DNA of 7,764 bases, taken from assembly GCA_026990885.1 (NCBI GenBank), contig JALXCO010000068.1, positions 1 through 7,764 on the forward strand, read 5' to 3'. A model generated the notes under the pieces. It searched no databases, was not told the origin of the DNA, and saw nothing but the letters and a program-made list of their open reading frames with translations. Numbering within the stretch: the stretch's first letter is position 1; each line of letters opens with the position of its first letter. This stretch comes from Desulfurococcales archaeon. Its GTDB lineage: Archaea > Thermoproteota > Thermoprotei_A > Sulfolobales > AG1. A program made the translations under genes and the position numbers. Of this stretch, positions 6,537-7,764 are shown in pieces.

Positions 6537-6944
6537 GTGTCTGTATATGAGCTTGAGTCTAGGTGTTTTAAAGATCCTTATCCAATAAGCGTTCTCGTTT
6601 TCTATGCCGCGACCTTCCCTGATCTTTTTCTGGTTGCTGAGGAAGGCAACAGGATTGTTGGCTATGTTATCGGTTTGATCGAGCAGCAGGGCAGGGTTGG
6701 GCATATAATATCCATATGTGTTGATCCCGATATGTGGGGGAGGGGCTACGGATCGATGCTTATGGACAGTATAGAGGATATATTTAGAAGGAGGAGGGCC
6801 TGCAGATCTATTCTTGAGGTCAGGGTCTCCAATACTAGAGCTATATCCTTCTATGAGGGCAGGGGCTACCGGATCGATGGGGTTATAAAGGGCTACTACC
6901 TGGATAACGAGGATGCATACATCATGAGCAAGAGGCTGTGTTGA
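6537..6944 (+). CDS. rimI: RimI/Ard1-type N-alpha-acetyltransferase (GNAT family)
   Basis: A GNAT acetyltransferase resembling archaeal RimI/Ard1 enzymes, which move the acetyl group of acetyl-CoA to the N-terminal amine of proteins. Residues numbered from GTG 6537: ELESRCFKDPYP (5-16) is the substrate-side loop, RIVGYVIG (39-46) strand 3, ISICVDPDMWGRGYGSMLM (58-76) the acetyl-CoA pyrophosphate-binding motif A, LEVRVSNTRAISFYEGRGY (93-111) motif B, and GYYLDNEDAYIMSKRL (119-134) the C-terminal strand typical of RimI/Ard1. The start is doubtful. GTG 6537 removes the first beta strand of the fold, and the in-frame codons upstream read VRSVNIGEL, just what this family has there, yet no ATG, GTG or TTG occurs in frame between 6411 and 6536. 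The usual family length is about 150-165 residues against 135 here. The gene follows the protease by 44 bases, probably in the same operon. The function is well supported; the exact substrates are not visible. Confidence 0.9.
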   Translation: MSVYELESRCFKDPYPISVLVFYAATFPDLFLVAEEGNRIVGYVIGLIEQQGRVGHIISICVDPDMWGRGYGSMLMDSIEDIFRRRRACRSILEVRVSNTRAISFYEGRGYRIDGVIKGYYLDNEDAYIMSKRLC

Positions 6945-6953
6945 GTTTATTAC

Positions 6954-6963
6954 CCTTATATAT
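6954..6963 (+). promoter_or_regulatory. Putative TATA-box promoter before the DUF1512 gene
   Basis: CCTTATATAT lies in the 68-base gap after the acetyltransferase stop. A start of transcription about 26 bases on, near 6985, would leave a leader of about 28 bases before TTG 7013. A second A/T stretch (TTTATATTGA, 6970-6979) is an alternative. It may give DUF1512 its own transcript in addition to read-through from the operon. Confidence 0.4.
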
Positions 6964-7012
6964 CCTGTATTTATATTGATTGAATAGTAGTTGGATTAGG
7001 GGTATAGGTAGA

Positions 7013-7764
7013 TTGGTTGAGCTCCAGTTTCCCCAAACACCCCAAGCCGGGACGAGCACCGAGCTATTCATACTGTTCTGGATTATTATTAACCTCATAT
7101 GGTTCGCCATGATCTTTACCGACCTCTTCGACAGGATCAGGGTCTCTAGATGGGATCGTGTTATAAGGAGCAGGCTGGCCCAGATCGAGGTTATGATTAA
7201 TGAGGCTAAATCCAATTCCGAGGGCTACCTTAAGGATCTAGGGATAAACGATCCGGCGAGCGTTATAAGGAATTTCTCCTCCAACTTCTTCCTTATAGAG
7301 CCCGTATCTATCGAGCCCACAGACATCATTAAGAGGCTCGGGCACCTCATTAGGATAAGGGATGAGAGGATCAGGAATTTCGTTGATTCAATCCTTCCAT
7401 CAACAGTGGATAAGGCTAGAAGGTTCAATGTTGCTGTGGTTCTGGAGATAAATTGGGCCCTCAATACTGTTTTTAGAGTGTTGAGGCACCTCTATCTCTT
7501 CGGTAAGAAGCATAACTACTGGATGCTTCTTATGCAGCTTGTCATGATTCTCCCGATCATTATGAAGGAGCTTGAGGCCCTCAAGAAGGCTGTTGATCCG
7601 TTTAAGCTCGGCATACCTATAGGGGATTCCGCAGGCCCCATGGTTGTATCCATGTTCGCTCCTAGAGATAAGAGGATACCCATTGTGGAGGAGACAGTGT
7701 ATATCGAGAAGGAGTTTGAGGGCAGGAAAATCTATCTGGTGAAGGCCGAGGGTCCCGGCGGCAC
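7013..7764 (+). CDS. DUF1512 family membrane-anchored protein, N-terminal part (3' end outside window)
   Basis: The frame runs open from TTG 7013 off the window end, giving 250 codons without a stop. It matches the archaeal DUF1512 family, whose members I recall as about 370 residues, so roughly two thirds is present. Residues 18-35 form one hydrophobic membrane segment (LFILFWIIINLIWFAMIF). A basic and charged region follows, then a helical part with FLIEPVSIEPTDIIKRL (93-109). The conserved core contains HLYLFGKKHNYWMLLMQL (159-176), PIGDSAGPMV (202-211) and KAEGPGG (244-250). The glycine-rich GDxxGP and GPGG blocks look like ligand- or active-site loops, but no known enzyme fold is recognised and the function is unknown. 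No ATG or GTG start is available: TTG 7013 has GGGGT (6999-7003) nine bases upstream, and TTG 6980 would add 11 residues after an in-frame stop at 6977. The single N-terminal helix suggests a membrane anchor with a large soluble domain. Confidence 0.85.
   Translation, partial: MVELQFPQTPQAGTSTELFILFWIIINLIWFAMIFTDLFDRIRVSRWDRVIRSRLAQIEVMINEAKSNSEGYLKDLGINDPASVIRNFSSNFFLIEPVSIEPTDIIKRLGHLIRIRDERIRNFVDSILPSTVDKARRFNVAVVLEINWALNTVFRVLRHLYLFGKKHNYWMLLMQLVMILPIIMKELEALKKAVDPFKLGIPIGDSAGPMVVSMFAPRDKRIPIVEETVYIEKEFEGRKIYLVKAEGPGG

Noticed and set aside
6499..6588. Small gene of 29 codons from GTG 6499
   Set aside because: It has a good ribosome binding site, but the product resembles nothing and the overlapping frame is clearly acetyltransferase coding; better read as the start anomaly described in the findings.
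6922..7464. Minus-strand open frames opposite the acetyltransferase end and DUF1512 (6922-7215, 7225-7464)
   Set aside because: The plus strand carries a clear 250-codon DUF1512 frame here; the minus-strand products show no family features.

Overview
The window reads as the chromosome of a thermophilic archaeon, most likely a crenarchaeote (Thermoproteota, Thermoprotei). Four gene families here (UPF0148, UPF0147, FAU-1, DUF1512) are, as far as I know, archaeal or mainly archaeal. Arginine is written mostly as AGG/AGA and isoleucine often as ATA. Promoter-like sites are A/T boxes of archaeal type, ribosome binding sites match GGTGAT/GAGG, and GTG or TTG starts occur beside ATG. I cannot name the genus from sequence alone. 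Almost the whole window is coding; I see no RNA gene, mobile element, CRISPR array or phage gene.

Left part (1-2917, plus strand): the 3' part of mre11, cut by the window edge, overlaps a complete rad50 by 11 bases. Together they encode the Mre11-Rad50 complex, which detects and resects double-strand DNA breaks. rad50 has every ATPase motif and the CxxC zinc hook.

Middle (2940-3418): a small zinc-ribbon gene of the UPF0148 family lies on the minus strand, convergent with rad50 across a 22-base gap. It is divergent from the next operon across a 119-base A/T-rich region that holds two opposing promoters.

Right part (3419-7764, plus strand): a tightly packed row of UPF0147, a FAU-1 RNase E/G-like protein with a DUF402 C-terminus, an M50 site-2-type membrane metalloprotease with a PDZ domain, a RimI/Ard1-type N-terminal acetyltransferase, and the first 250 codons of a membrane-anchored DUF1512 protein cut by the window end. 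Gaps are about 20, 20, 44 and 68 bases, so most are probably co-transcribed, with a possible extra promoter before DUF1512. The themes are RNA processing, membrane proteolysis and protein modification; a shared pathway is inference only.

The most interesting detail is at gene starts. For both the UPF0148 gene and the acetyltransferase gene, family-like coding sequence continues upstream of the first usable start codon. In both cases a strong ribosome binding site followed by GTG lies upstream but one base out of frame. This could mean non-canonical starts, -1 frameshifting or single-base errors in the assembly. No convincing new system is visible beyond this and the uncharacterised DUF1512/UPF0147 families.
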